Assembly (NCBI RefSeq): GCF_020708045.1
Contig: NZ_JAJFES010000011.1
Coordinates: 103,724-167,723, forward strand
Reading direction: 5' to 3'
DNA length: 64,000 nt
Source of the DNA: Massilia sp. IC2-278
GTDB lineage: Bacteria > Pseudomonadota > Gammaproteobacteria > Burkholderiales > Burkholderiaceae_D
The translations under genes and the position numbers were made by a program. Of this stretch, positions 49,837 to 60,748 are shown in pieces; position 1 is the first letter of the stretch; each line of letters opens with the position of its first letter. Under the pieces are notes generated by a model. That model worked only from the letters and a program-made list of their open reading frames with translations. It did no database searches and was not told where the DNA came from.

Positions 49837-50857
49837 TTGCCTCCACGGCGAGACTGGCCGTCTCGCTTTCTTCTTCTGCCTCCCGGTTTGCATGGCGCGC
49901 GAGCTGCTCGCGCATCCAGGCATGGCTGCGCGCCAGCGCCAGTTGCGCCATGCGTGTCGGGAAGTGGACGAAGCCGTGCGGCGCGTCCGGCAGCACATTC
50001 AGTTCCACGTCCGCCACCTCGCGCCAGCGCTGCGCCAGTTCCAGGGTATCGTCGCGCAGCGGGTCGATGTCGCCGACGGCCATCCAGGCCGGCGGCATGC
50101 CGCTCAAGTCGCCGTACAGCGGCGACAGCGGCGCGCGGCGCCGTTCGGCGTCGCTCATGCCGGGCGTGAGCAGGCGCAGCGCCGGCAGCATGCCGGGACC
50201 GTCCAGCACCAGGGTATCCGGCCCGGCGGCCTGCACGCTCGGGCTGCCGGCCAGGTCGTAGACGCCGTAGAACAGCACCGCGCCGGCGATGCGCCGCAGC
50301 AGGCCCGGGCGGGCCTGCAGGCGCTGCAGCACACCCGCCGCCAGGTGGCCGCCGGCCGATTCGCCGACCACGAACACGGGCAGCGCGCGGTATTCCGGCA
50401 AGCCGCCGTCCAGCACCCAGTGCGCGGCCGCCAGGCAGTCGTCCATGATGCCCCGCAGCGGCGTGCGCGTGGCCAGGCGGTAGTCGACCGAGACCACCAC
50501 CGCGTCCAGCGCCTGCACGCGCGCGGCGTTGAAGCGGTCGTCCATGCGCGCATTCCCGATCACCCAGCCGCCGCCGTGGATGTCGATGACCAGCGCCTTG
50601 GGCACCGAGGGGCCAGGTGCCGGCCGCAGGATCCGCACCGGCACGCGCAGGCCATCGGCTTCGGCGATGCGCTGTTCGACGCGGATGCCGCTTCGTTCCA
50701 GCCTGGCGTCGGCGCCGACTTGCGACACGCGCAGCAGGGCCTGGCCCAGCATCGGCATGAAGCGGTTGCGCACACCGAAGCGCGGCGCCCAGGCGAGCTT
50801 GCGGTTGAAGCGGCCGGCTTCGGCCAGGGTGGCGGCGTCCAGCGGTATCGTGTTCAT
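49808..50857 (-). CDS. Alpha/beta hydrolase (HSL/esterase family)
   Basis: 349 residues. Oxyanion motif 'IDIHGGGWVIGN' (94-97), nucleophile Ser167 in 'VVGESAGGHLAAGV', Asp in 'AVGDIDPLRDDT' and His in 'LPDAPHGFVHFPTRM' complete the triad. This is the hormone-sensitive-lipase group of carboxylesterases. The substrate is unknown. Its 3' end overlaps sirB by 29 bases in convergent orientation. Confidence 0.93.
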   Translation of the reverse strand: MNTIPLDAATLAEAGRFNRKLAWAPRFGVRNRFMPMLGQALLRVSQVGADARLERSGIRVEQRIAEADGLRVPVRILRPAPGPSVPKALVIDIHGGGWVIGNARMDDRFNAARVQALDAVVVSVDYRLATRTPLRGIMDDCLAAAHWVLDGGLPEYRALPVFVVGESAGGHLAAGVLQRLQARPGLLRRIAGAVLFYGVYDLAGSPSVQAAGPDTLVLDGPGMLPALRLLTPGMSDAERRRAPLSPLYGDLSGMPPAWMAVGDIDPLRDDTLELAQRWREVADVELNVLPDAPHGFVHFPTRMAQLALARSHAWMREQLARHANREAEEESETASLAVEAISPAPGPAR

Positions 50858-51129
50858 CGTGGTGTGTTAGCAGGTAGCGATGGGTTCATGCTAACCGCCG
50901 CGTTGCGCGCGCACTGTGCGCTGGCGTCCGCCCGGGCGCAGGAGGCTGCCGTTCCGGCAAGGTTTCCGATGCGGTCTTGACAAGGAATGCGGCGAACACG
51001 CCACGGATTGTTCCGAATCATGGCATCGCACCGCGCGCCGGTTTGACACTTGTTCGGAAACCACCCACACTGCTCGGGCATTTCCGGCTCATCCATACGG
51101 GCCGGCCTTCCAACCAACCGGCCCGCACC

Positions 51130-51576
51130 ATGCTTCCACCGTTCCTGAAGCACCTTGTTGCCACGCTGCTGGGGCCTGTCCAGGCCTTCCTGCGCCGTGC
51201 TGCCCGCCTGCCGGCGGCGCTGGTGGTCGAGATCCGCTGCGCGCGCCGCATCGATGCCGCCGCACGCCGCGTCGGCGCCATGCGCACCAAGATCGGCATC
51301 ATGTCGGGCCACCTGAACGCCGGTAGCATCGAGGGCCGCGTCGACGCCGACCGCAACCTGCGGCGCATGCTGAGCGAACTGAAGGACGACCTGAGCGAGA
51401 TGCGGCGCGACCTGGCGACCTGGCACGTGAAGGAATGCCGCGGCCGCACCGGCGCCCGGCTGGAAGCGGCGATCGCGCAGCTGAACCGGATCGCGGCCGA
51501 TACCTGGGCGGCGGCCGACAAGCTGGTGCTGCAGATCGACGAATACGATGGGGCGCGGGCGCATTGCCCGGGGTAG
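51130..51576 (+). CDS. Hypothetical helical protein
   Basis: 148 residues from ATG 51130. The N-terminus is weakly hydrophobic ('MLPPFLKHLVATLLGPVQAF'), the rest charged and helical with Arg/Asp repeats ('EGRVDADRNLRRMLSELKDDLSEMRRDLATWHVKECRGRTG'), likely coiled coil. The open frame extends upstream to 50977 without a ribosome site. Codon use is typical of the window. Family not recognised. Confidence 0.55.
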   Translation: MLPPFLKHLVATLLGPVQAFLRRAARLPAALVVEIRCARRIDAAARRVGAMRTKIGIMSGHLNAGSIEGRVDADRNLRRMLSELKDDLSEMRRDLATWHVKECRGRTGARLEAAIAQLNRIAADTWAAADKLVLQIDEYDGARAHCPG

Positions 51577-51594
51577 GTCGCTAGGACGTCTACC

Positions 51595-52308
51595 CTACGA
51601 AACCTGGTGCTCGCGTAGCCGCAGCGCTTCGCCGATCATCACCAGCACCGGCCCCTGCGCCGCATCGAGTCCGCGCGCCAGGTCGGCCAGCGTCAGGCGC
51701 GCAATGCGTTCATCGGCGCGGCTGCAGTTTTCCACCACCACCACCGGCGTGTCCACGCTGCGCCCTTGCGCCAGCAGGCGTTCTGCCGTGGCCGCGGCTT
51801 CGCGTCCGCCCATGTACTGGACCATGGTGTCGGTATGGGGCAGGGCGGGGTGTTCCGGCTCGTCCGGCGCGGTGCTGGAGGTGAAGAAGGCGACGCTGCG
51901 CGCCACGCCGCGCTTGGTGAGCGGCTGGCGGGTCGCGGCGGCGGCGGCCACCGCGGTGGTAATCCCGGGCACGACTTCGACCTCGACACCCTCGGCCTCG
52001 AGCGCGCGCAATTCCTCGTCGGCGCGCCCGAACAGCATCGGGTCGCCGCCCTTCAGGCGCACCACCATCCTGTACCTGAAGGCGCAATCGACCAGCAGCT
52101 TGTTGATCGCATCCTGCGCCGTGGAACGCTGGCCGGAGCGCTTGCCGACCGAGATCAGCTCGGCCTGCGCGCACAGTGCCAGCATCTCGGGTGTCACCAG
52201 TGCGTCGTAGAGCACGACCTCGGCCTGTGCCAGTAAACGCGCCCCGCGCACCGTGATCAGGTCGGCCGCACCAGGGCCGGCGCCGATCAGGTAGACCTTC
52301 CCCACCAT
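51595..52308 (-). CDS. cobA: Uroporphyrinogen-III C-methyltransferase
   Basis: 237-residue SUMT that makes precorrin-2 for siroheme. 'VYLIGAGPGAADLITVRGARLL', 'VVRLKGGDPMLFGR' and 'VEVVPGITTAVAAAAATRQPLTKRG' are the SAM-binding and family motifs. It is a stand-alone SUMT, not the CysG fusion. It follows cysN after 28 bases on the same strand, so it is the last gene of the sulfate operon and supplies the cofactor of CysI. Confidence 0.95.
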   Translation of the reverse strand: MVGKVYLIGAGPGAADLITVRGARLLAQAEVVLYDALVTPEMLALCAQAELISVGKRSGQRSTAQDAINKLLVDCAFRYRMVVRLKGGDPMLFGRADEELRALEAEGVEVEVVPGITTAVAAAAATRQPLTKRGVARSVAFFTSSTAPDEPEHPALPHTDTMVQYMGGREAAATAERLLAQGRSVDTPVVVVENCSRADERIARLTLADLARGLDAAQGPVLVMIGEALRLREHQVS

Positions 52309-52336
52309 CCACTACTCCTCTTGTCGTTGCTGCCGT

Positions 52337-53665
52337 TTAGTCCAGCCGAATCATACCCGCTGCGACGGTCTGGTGGGTGACTTCGTCGATCAGGATGAAG
52401 GCGCCGGTGGCGCGGATGTCGGCGTAGGCGTCGGCGGCAAGAGGCTGCTGCACGGTCAGGTTGATGCGCGCGATGTCGTTCAACTTGAGGCCCTGGGCCG
52501 CGCCGTCCACGGGCTTGCGCTCCTGGGTGTTCACGTCGAGCAGGGTGTCCACCTTCGTCACCTTGGCCGCGGTCTGGCGCGTGCCGTGCTTGATCCAGTA
52601 CTTGCGGCGCACATCGAGCGGCTCGTCCGACATCCAGCAGACGTCGGCCACGACCTGCTTGAGCAGGGTCGCCGGGGCCGCGGCGCCGGACAGGGTGTCG
52701 CCGCGCGAAATGTCCAGGTACTCGTTCAGCAGCAGGGTCACCGACTGGCCGGCGCTCGCCGTTTGCAGCGAACCGTCGAAGGTGACGATGTCCTTCACGG
52801 TGGCGGTCTGGCCGGAGGGCTGCACCGTCAGCGTGTCGCCAACCGCCACGCGGCCCGATTCGATGCGGCCCATGTAGCCGCGGAAGTCGTTGGCTTCGTG
52901 GCCGTTGTGGCGCGCGACCAGCTGCACCGGGAAGCGGAACGGGGCATCGTGCGCTTCGTCGTAGACCGACAGCGACTCCAGTAGCTCGATCAGGGTCGGG
53001 CCGGTGTACCAGTCCATGTTGTCGCCGCGCTCGACGACGTTGTCGCCGGAGAGGGCCGACAGCGGGATCGCGGTCACGTCCTTCAGGCCCAGCGATCGCG
53101 CAAACTCGCCGTAGCTTGCCACGATGCGGTCGTAGACTTGCTGGTCGTAGTTCACCAGGTCCATCTTGTTGACGGCGACGATCACGTGCTCGATCTGCAG
53201 CAGCTTGGCGATGGTCGAGTGGCGCTTGGTTTGAATGAGCAGATCCACGCCACCGTCTTCACGGAGTTTGACCTTCGACACGTCGACCAGGATGATCACG
53301 GCGTCCGCGGTCGAAGCGCCGGTGACCATGTTGCGCGTGTACTGCTCGTGGCCAGGCGTATCGGCGATGATGAACTTGCGCTTCGGCGTGGCGAAGTAAC
53401 GGTAGGCGACGTCGATGGTAATGCCCTGCTCGCGCTCGGCTTCCAGGCCGTCGGTCAGCAGCGAGAGGTCGATGGTATCGCCCACGGTGCGCTTGTGCTT
53501 CGAGCGCGATACCGCAGCCAACTGGTCGGCGAAGATGCCCTTGCTGTCGTACAGCAGGCGGCCGATCAGGGTGCTCTTGCCGTCGTCGACGGAACCGGCG
53601 GTGATGAAGCGCAGCAGGCTGTGCTGGGTCAGGTTGTCAGCGGGTGTGTCAATGCGTGCGTTCAT
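52337..53665 (-). CDS. cysN: Sulfate adenylyltransferase subunit 1 (GTPase)
   Basis: 442 residues, EF-Tu-like GTPase that drives ATP sulfurylase. G1 'GSVDDGKSTLIGRLLYD', 'EREQGITIDVAYRYF', G3 'DTPGHEQYT', G4 'VAVNKMDLV' are intact. No CysC kinase domain is fused at the C-terminus, consistent with an APS-reductase route without PAPS. Its ATG shares one base with the cysD stop. Confidence 0.96.
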   Translation of the reverse strand: MNARIDTPADNLTQHSLLRFITAGSVDDGKSTLIGRLLYDSKGIFADQLAAVSRSKHKRTVGDTIDLSLLTDGLEAEREQGITIDVAYRYFATPKRKFIIADTPGHEQYTRNMVTGASTADAVIILVDVSKVKLREDGGVDLLIQTKRHSTIAKLLQIEHVIVAVNKMDLVNYDQQVYDRIVASYGEFARSLGLKDVTAIPLSALSGDNVVERGDNMDWYTGPTLIELLESLSVYDEAHDAPFRFPVQLVARHNGHEANDFRGYMGRIESGRVAVGDTLTVQPSGQTATVKDIVTFDGSLQTASAGQSVTLLLNEYLDISRGDTLSGAAAPATLLKQVVADVCWMSDEPLDVRRKYWIKHGTRQTAAKVTKVDTLLDVNTQERKPVDGAAQGLKLNDIARINLTVQQPLAADAYADIRATGAFILIDEVTHQTVAAGMIRLD

Positions 53666-54603
53666 CAGAAATATCCTTGCTTCTTGCGTTTTTCCATCGA
53701 GGCTTCCGAGGTCTGGTCATCCACGCGCGTGGCGCCGCGCTCGGTCACCTGGGTGACGGCGGTTTCGGCGATGATCGCTTCGACGGTGGCCGCATCGGAC
53801 GAAACCGGGCAGGTGCAGGAGATGTCGCCCACGGTACGGAAACGTACGGTCTGCGTTTCCACGGTCTCGCCTTCCTTCGCCGGGGTCAGCGGGGTCAGCG
53901 GCACCAGCAGTCCGTTACGCGGAATCACCTGGCGCTCGTGCGCAAAATAGATCGGTGGCAGGGCCAGCTTTTCGCGGGCGATGTATTGCCACACGTCGAG
54001 CTCGGTCCAGTTCGAGATCGGGAACACGCGCATGTTTTCGCCCGGGTGCACGCGGGTGTTGTACAGGTCCCAGAGTTCCGGACGCTGGGCCTTCGGGTCC
54101 CACTGCCCGAATTCGTCGCGGAAGGAGAAGATGCGCTCTTTCGCACGCGCCTTTTCCTCGTCGCGGCGGGCGCCGCCGATGCAGGCGTCGAAGCCGTGTT
54201 CGGCGATGGTTTCCAGCAGCGTCACGGCCTGGGCCGCATTGCGCGAATCGGTTGCCGGGTTACGCAGGCGCACCGTGCCCTTCTTGATCGAATCCTCGAC
54301 CGAGCCGACGATCAGGCGCTCGCCGAGTTCGGCCACGCGCGCATCGCGGAAGGCGATGACTTCGTCGAAGTTGTGCCCGGTGTCGATGTGCACCAGCGGG
54401 AAGGGGAATTTACCTGGGCGGAAAGCCTTTTCGGCCAGGCGCAGCAGCACGACCGAGTCCTTGCCGCCCGAGAACAGCAGGGCGGGATTCGAGCACTCGG
54501 CCGCCACTTCGCGCAGGATGTGGATCGCTTCGGATTCGAGGGCGTCGAGATGGCGTGCGTTGACGTCGGCGAGGACGGCGTTGCTGTCAGAAAGATTCGT
54601 CAT
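53665..54603 (-). CDS. cysD: Sulfate adenylyltransferase subunit 2
   Basis: 312 residues, catalytic subunit forming APS from sulfate and ATP. The PP-loop is 'NPALLFSGGKDSVVLLRLAEKAF' and 'VHIDTGHNFDEVIAFRD' and 'CIGGARRDEEKARAKERIFSFRD' are family motifs. It follows cysH after 36 bases and overlaps cysN by one. Confidence 0.97.
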   Translation of the reverse strand: MTNLSDSNAVLADVNARHLDALESEAIHILREVAAECSNPALLFSGGKDSVVLLRLAEKAFRPGKFPFPLVHIDTGHNFDEVIAFRDARVAELGERLIVGSVEDSIKKGTVRLRNPATDSRNAAQAVTLLETIAEHGFDACIGGARRDEEKARAKERIFSFRDEFGQWDPKAQRPELWDLYNTRVHPGENMRVFPISNWTELDVWQYIAREKLALPPIYFAHERQVIPRNGLLVPLTPLTPAKEGETVETQTVRFRTVGDISCTCPVSSDAATVEAIIAETAVTQVTERGATRVDDQTSEASMEKRKKQGYF

Positions 54604-54639
54604 GAATTCTGCCTTGTATTCTTGAGTAGCGGAACTGAA

Positions 54640-55356
54640 TCAGGCCGCCACGGATTTGATACGAATGAGTTTGCCGTCGACCACGTGCAGGCCGCATTCC
54701 TTCGATTCCGGGTTTTCCCACCACCAGCGGCCGGCGCGTACATCCTCGCCCGGCTGGATCGCGCGGGTGCAGGGTTCGCAGCCGATCGACGGGTAGCCGC
54801 GGTCGTGCAGGGCGTTGTACGGCACCTTGTTGGCGCGGATGTATTCCCAGACGTGTTCCTCGGTCCAGTCGGCCAGCGGATTGAACTTGGTCATGCCGTG
54901 CGCCGGATCGTCTTCCTGGGTCGACAATTCGGAACGGGTGGCGGACTGGGCGCGGCGCTGGCCGGTAATCCATGCCTTGTTGCCGGCCAGGGCGCGGCCG
55001 AGCGGCTCGACCTTGCGGATGCGGCAGCACTCGCGGCGCATCTCGACGCTGTCGTAGAAAGCGTTCAGGCCGTTCTGCGCCACATAGGCGTCGACCGCTT
55101 CGGTTTGCGGGCGGAACAGGGTGATGTCGTGGCCGTAATGGGCCTTCACCGCATCCAGCACCGCCAGGGTTTCGCTGTGCAGGCGCCCGGTTTCCAGCGA
55201 GAAGATGCCGATCGGCAGATTGTTCTTCAGGATCAGGTCGGTCAGCACCATGTCCTCGGCCGCCAGGCTGGACGCGAACACGGCCGGGGTGTACTCGGCG
55301 GCGATGCGTGCCAGGATGGCTTGCGTGTCGGCGACGCGGTTGGCGAGATCGCTCAT
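54640..55356 (-). CDS. cysH: Assimilatory APS reductase
   Basis: 238 residues. Cys110-Cys111 ('ECCRIRKVEPL') and Cys193/Cys196 ('GCEPCTR') bind a [4Fe-4S] cluster, marking it as an APS (not PAPS) reductase; Cys221 in 'KECGLHVV' is the catalytic thiol. This agrees with the absence of a CysC kinase in the operon. ATG 55356 is preceded by GGACAGGA; the frame is open to 55383 but that lies in DUF934. Confidence 0.95.
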   Translation of the reverse strand: MSDLANRVADTQAILARIAAEYTPAVFASSLAAEDMVLTDLILKNNLPIGIFSLETGRLHSETLAVLDAVKAHYGHDITLFRPQTEAVDAYVAQNGLNAFYDSVEMRRECCRIRKVEPLGRALAGNKAWITGQRRAQSATRSELSTQEDDPAHGMTKFNPLADWTEEHVWEYIRANKVPYNALHDRGYPSIGCEPCTRAIQPGEDVRAGRWWWENPESKECGLHVVDGKLIRIKSVAA

Positions 55357-55366
55357 CGTCCTGTCC

Positions 55367-55919
55367 TTAGATGCCCGCACCAATGTCGGTGTGCTCGGGC
55401 TTGGCGTCGCGCTCGGCGCGGCGGAACAGCGGCAGCGGCTGGTCGACCGAGGCCTGGTAAGTCTCCGAGAACACGGTCAAGCCTTTCAGCGCGTCGTGGA
55501 TCGAACGGTCCTGGCGCGTGGCATAGGCATTGAAGCCGACGCGCGACATCGAGAACAATTGATCGCGCAGCACGTCGCCGATGGCGCGCAGTTCGCCGGT
55601 ATAGCCCAGGCGCTTGCGCACGTTGTAGGCGATCGAGTAACCGCGGCCATCGGAGAATTTCGGGAAGTCCACCGCGATCACGGCAAAGCGGTCTGCCTCG
55701 CCCTTCAGCGCTTCGAAGCGCTCGTCGGCGGCGATCCACACGCCGAGCTCGGCGCGCGACGACAGCGTTTCCTTCTGTGCCAGCCAGACCGTCAGCGGGA
55801 CGATGACCTTGCTTTCCGGGACGACGACGGCCTCAGCAGCTTCGCCTTCTTCGAGGCGCAGCACGCGCCAGTCGTCGGCCACGACTTCACGGCCGCGGAT
55901 GATGTGTTCGTGAACTACT

Positions 55920-55927
<8 letters not shown>
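55367..55927 (-). CDS. DUF934 protein of the sulfite-reductase operon
   Basis: 186 residues. 'VIAVDFPKFSDGRGYSIAYNVRKRLGYTGELRAIGDVLRDQLFSMSRVGFNAY' is the DUF934 core. In betaproteobacteria the gene is fixed between cysI and cysH, as here, and is presumed to help sulfite or APS reduction; the exact role is not established. It overlaps the cysI stop by 8 bases and precedes cysH by 10. Confidence 0.92.
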
Positions 55928-57605
<1,678 letters not shown>

Positions 57606-57699
57606 AAAGATTTCCTGATGAGGAAGGGCCAGGCGGCCCTTTAGGCTAGATGGAATGGTAAGGGCGGCAGGCTTTATTCCAAACTACTGACAATTTATT

Positions 57700-57726
57700 T
57701 GCTTATATACGGTAGGGGTATAAGCA
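57700..57726. promoter_or_regulatory. Palindrome in the cysI-cysB intergenic region, candidate CysB site
   Basis: TGCTTATA (57700-57707) and TATAAGCA (57719-57726) are perfect 8-base arms 11 bases apart, midway between the divergent genes. LysR-type regulators bind such spaced AT-rich dyads, so CysB is the natural candidate. Confidence 0.6.
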
Positions 57727-57775
57727 TTCGCATAAAATAGCGGCTGGCGTTTTCACACATCAGACAACAACAGGA

Positions 57776-58714
57776 ATGAACCTTCATCAATTGCGCTTCG
57801 TACGCGAAGCCGTGCGCCAGAACTACAACCTGACCGATGCGGCAAAGGCCTTGTTCACCTCGCAACCGGGGGTGTCGAAGGCCATCATCGAGCTCGAGGA
57901 AGAGCTCGGCGTCGACATCTTCACGCGCCACGGCAAGCGCATCCGCGGCCTGACCGAACCGGGCCGCCTGGTGCTGGCCTCGGTCGAGCTGATCATGCAG
58001 GAAATCGAAAGCCTGAAACGGATCGGCAAGGAATACGCGGCCCACGACAGCGGCAGCTTCACCATCGCCACCACCCACACGCAGGCGCGCTACATGTTGC
58101 CGAAGGTGGTGCAGGCCTTCATGGCCAAGTTCCCGAAGGTGCGCCTGTCGCTGTTGCAGGGTAACCCGAAGCAGATCGCCGACATGGTGAAAAATGGCCA
58201 GGCCGACCTGGCGATCGCCACCGAATCGATCGCCGCCATCGACGGCCTGATCACGCTGCCTTGCTACCAGTGGGAACACGTGCTGGTGCTGCCGCCCGAG
58301 CACGAGCTGCTGCGTTCGAAGGCGGTGTCGCTGGAAGAAATCGCCACGTATCCTTTGATCACTTACGACGGCGCCTTTGCCGGCCGCAGCAAGATCGACC
58401 ACGCCTTCAACCTGCGCGAGCTGAAGCCGGACGTGCTGCTCGAAGCCATCGACGCCGACGTTATCAAGACCTATGTCGAGCTGGGCATGGGCGTAGGCAT
58501 CATCGCCGGCATGGCGTTTGACGCCGAGCGCGACCGCAACCTGCGCGCGATTCCTGTCGGGCACTTGTTCGGCATGAACGTGTCGCGCGTGGCGGTGAAG
58601 CAGGGCGCCTACCTGCGCAGCTATATCTATACCTTCATCGAGCTGCTGGCCCCGAGCCTGAACCGCAAGATGGTCGAAGCCGCCATGCGCGGCGGCGAAA
58701 ACTACGAACTGTAA
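57776..58714 (+). CDS. cysB: Transcriptional regulator CysB
   Basis: 312-residue LysR-type regulator. HTH 'LTDAAKALFTSQPGVSKAIIELEEELG' (about 19-45) and the CysB effector domain with 'THTQARYMLPKVVQAFMAKFP' (Thr residues of the sulfate/N-acetylserine pocket) and 'YDGAFAGRSKIDHAF' identify CysB rather than another LTTR. AGGA sits directly before the ATG. It is divergent from the sulfate operon it presumably activates. A methyltransferase gene follows after six bases. Confidence 0.96.
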   Translation: MNLHQLRFVREAVRQNYNLTDAAKALFTSQPGVSKAIIELEEELGVDIFTRHGKRIRGLTEPGRLVLASVELIMQEIESLKRIGKEYAAHDSGSFTIATTHTQARYMLPKVVQAFMAKFPKVRLSLLQGNPKQIADMVKNGQADLAIATESIAAIDGLITLPCYQWEHVLVLPPEHELLRSKAVSLEEIATYPLITYDGAFAGRSKIDHAFNLRELKPDVLLEAIDADVIKTYVELGMGVGIIAGMAFDAERDRNLRAIPVGHLFGMNVSRVAVKQGAYLRSYIYTFIELLAPSLNRKMVEAAMRGGENYEL

Positions 58715-58720
58715 AAAAAC

Positions 58721-59365
58721 ATGAGCACTACACTAGCCAAATACTATGCCCAGCTGGGCGAAGCCGTCGAAGACATCTACCTCGAACCCGACATGGACGA
58801 GGACATCGACGACATGAGCATCCACCTCGGCAACCTGCTGGCCGGCCACACGGTGCTGGAACTGGGCTGCGGCACCGGCTACTGGACCGAAGTCGTGGCG
58901 GAGTCGGCCACGTCGGTGCTGGCGCTGGACATCAACGCCAACCTGGTCGACATCGCCCGTGAACGCGGCATGCCGGCCGACAAGGTCGCTTTTCGCGTGG
59001 CCGATGCGCTTGATTTGCCGGAAGACATCGGCAAGTTCTCGGCGGTGCTGGTCAGCTTCCTGTGGTCGCACCTGACCAAGGGCGAGCAGGAAAAACTGCT
59101 GGCGACGCTGAAAAAACGCCTGGGCAAGGATGTGCTGCTGGTGATCCTGGACGAATCCTTCGTCGAAGGCTTCAGCGAAACCACGGCGCGCACCGATGCC
59201 GAGGGCACGACCTGGGAAATCCAGACGCTCGACGGCGAGCGCTTCGAGCTGCCGAAGAGCTACCCGTCGGACAGCGCCCTGCGCAAGCGCATCGGCAACG
59301 TCGGCAAGGAAATCAAGATCGAGCGCGTCGAGTTCTTCTGGATACTGACCTGCCGCCTGAAGTAA
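58721..59365 (+). CDS. Class I SAM-dependent methyltransferase
   Basis: 214 residues. Motif I 'VLELGCGTGYWTEVVAESATSVLALDINANLVDIARERG' and 'VAFRVADALDLPEDIGKFSAVLVSFLWSHLTKGEQEKLL' define a small soluble methyltransferase. The substrate cannot be told. It starts six bases after cysB and may be cotranscribed. The 3' side carries a REP pair around a bidirectional terminator. Confidence 0.9.
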   Translation: MSTTLAKYYAQLGEAVEDIYLEPDMDEDIDDMSIHLGNLLAGHTVLELGCGTGYWTEVVAESATSVLALDINANLVDIARERGMPADKVAFRVADALDLPEDIGKFSAVLVSFLWSHLTKGEQEKLLATLKKRLGKDVLLVILDESFVEGFSETTARTDAEGTTWEIQTLDGERFELPKSYPSDSALRKRIGNVGKEIKIERVEFFWILTCRLK

Positions 59366-59391
59366 TACCGGCTATGTACGTTCGCTTGGGA

Positions 59392-59416
59392 GTAGGGTGG
59401 ACACCTGTGTCCACGC
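59392..59416 (+). repeat. REP-like palindrome (forward)
   Basis: GTAG head, arms GTGGACAC and GTGTCCAC around CT. Inverted partner at 59512. Confidence 0.85.
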
Positions 59417-59446
59417 TGTGCCGCGGTTGAATGTCGAAACGAGGCA

Positions 59447-59493
59447 AAAAAAGGCCGATGATCATCGCATCTCTGCGAGATCATCGGCCTTTT
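59447..59493. terminator. Bidirectional terminator between methyltransferase and porin genes
   Basis: Perfect 11-bp stem GGCCGATGATC (59453-59463) / GATCATCGGCC (59479-59489), loop of 15, A7 on the left and TTTTC on the right. It sits inside the REP pair. Confidence 0.9.
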
Positions 59494-59511
59494 CATTTCA
59501 AGTGCCGTACA

Positions 59512-59536
59512 GCGTGGACACAGGTGTCCACCCTAC
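59512..59536 (-). repeat. REP-like palindrome (reverse)
   Basis: GCGTGGACAC, AG, GTGTCCACC, CTAC. Exact reverse complement of 59392-59416. Confidence 0.85.
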
Positions 59537-59591
59537 GCCCATGCCTGGGAACGTGGCCGGAAACAGGGCGCACTGGGCGCCCGTCATCGGC

Positions 59592-60605
59592 TTAGAACGT
59601 GTGACGAATACCCAGCGTGAAGGCGCTCGGATCGGTGCCCAGCGCAGTCGCGGCCGGGGTGATGCTCGGGGTCGATGCGGTCAGGCCGAACACGCCGCGG
59701 GCGTTGTTGCGCATGGTGCCGTAGGTCGTGTAGACGTTGGTGCGCTTCGACAGTGCGTAGCTGTAGGCAACGGCCCAGGCATTGCCCTTGGCGCCATTAT
59801 CGATTTCATTGCGCTGCACGTTGGCGTAGAACTTGTTCGCGCCCGCGGTGTACACGCCGCCGACGTTGATCTGCTCGAACTTGTTGTTGTTGCCGGTCTG
59901 GTCGGCCACCAGGTAGTTACCCTTCAGGTCGAAGTCGCCGAACTTGAAGCCGGCGCCGAAGGCGTATTCCTTGTCGTCGCCGGTCGCCAGGCGCTCGTAG
60001 TTGTGGTAACCGGCGCCCAGGTACAGGCCACCGTTCGCGTATTCCACGGCCACGCCCCACAGGTCGGCCGACGGATCGGTGGTGCGCTCGCCGGCCGAGT
60101 AGGCGGCCAGGACGCTGAAGCCGCCCATCGGGTTGCTCTTGTAGTTGACCGAGTTGCTCAGGCGGCGGGTCATGCGGTTGGTGCCGAATGCCGACAGGTT
60201 GCTGCCGTAGAAGCCCTGGCCGAAGGCGTCGGTGGCGGCGGCGACCGAGGCGATCGGGCTGTATTCGCGGCCCACGGTCACCTGGCCGAAGGCGCCTTGC
60301 AGGCCGACCACGGCGCGGCGGCCGAACAGGTCGGTATCGGCGGCGCCGGTATCGAGGCGGACGCCGGATTCGATGTTGAAGATGGCTTTCAGGCCATTGC
60401 CCAGATCTTCGGTGCCGCGGAAGCCGAGGCGGCTGCTCGACTGGTTGCCCGAATTGACGACGGTACGGCGCGATTCGCCCGGCGCGTCGGTGTCTTCGAC
60501 AGCGATGGCCGCATCCATGACGCCGTAGATGGTGACGTTGCTCTGCGCATGCGCGAACAGCGGGAGGGACGTGATCAGCGCTGCGGCCAGGGCTTTGTAT
60601 TGCAT
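59592..60605 (-). CDS. Outer-membrane porin (Burkholderiales Gram-negative porin family)
   Basis: 337 residues. Signal peptide 'MQYKALAAALITSLPLFAHA' then 'QSNVTIYGVMDAAIAVE', the typical start of Omp32/OpcP-like trimeric porins, 'SSSRLGFRGTEDLGNGLKAIFNIESG' and the terminal Phe of 'FTLGIRHTF' recognised by BAM. A 16-stranded barrel is expected. GGAGA precedes ATG 60605. It is monocistronic and ends at the bidirectional terminator. Confidence 0.95.
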   Translation of the reverse strand: MQYKALAAALITSLPLFAHAQSNVTIYGVMDAAIAVEDTDAPGESRRTVVNSGNQSSSRLGFRGTEDLGNGLKAIFNIESGVRLDTGAADTDLFGRRAVVGLQGAFGQVTVGREYSPIASVAAATDAFGQGFYGSNLSAFGTNRMTRRLSNSVNYKSNPMGGFSVLAAYSAGERTTDPSADLWGVAVEYANGGLYLGAGYHNYERLATGDDKEYAFGAGFKFGDFDLKGNYLVADQTGNNNKFEQINVGGVYTAGANKFYANVQRNEIDNGAKGNAWAVAYSYALSKRTNVYTTYGTMRNNARGVFGLTASTPSITPAATALGTDPSAFTLGIRHTF

Positions 60606-60748
60606 GAAGATCTCCAATAAGGTTCGACGAAGGATTGAGTTGGCTTGCGGCAAACTCAAGGTCGAGCGAATCTTATCGGAACAATATGTCGATTTGATGA
60701 CAGACCGGCATGCCAGTGTTGTAAAAATAACGCATTGACAAAAACCGG

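Noticed and set aside
51571..51597. GGGTAG / CTACCC inverted repeat ending in CTACCCTAC
   Set aside because: It may be a decayed REP between convergent genes, but foot and stem no longer fit the family and there is no U-tract, so it is neither a secure REP nor a terminator.
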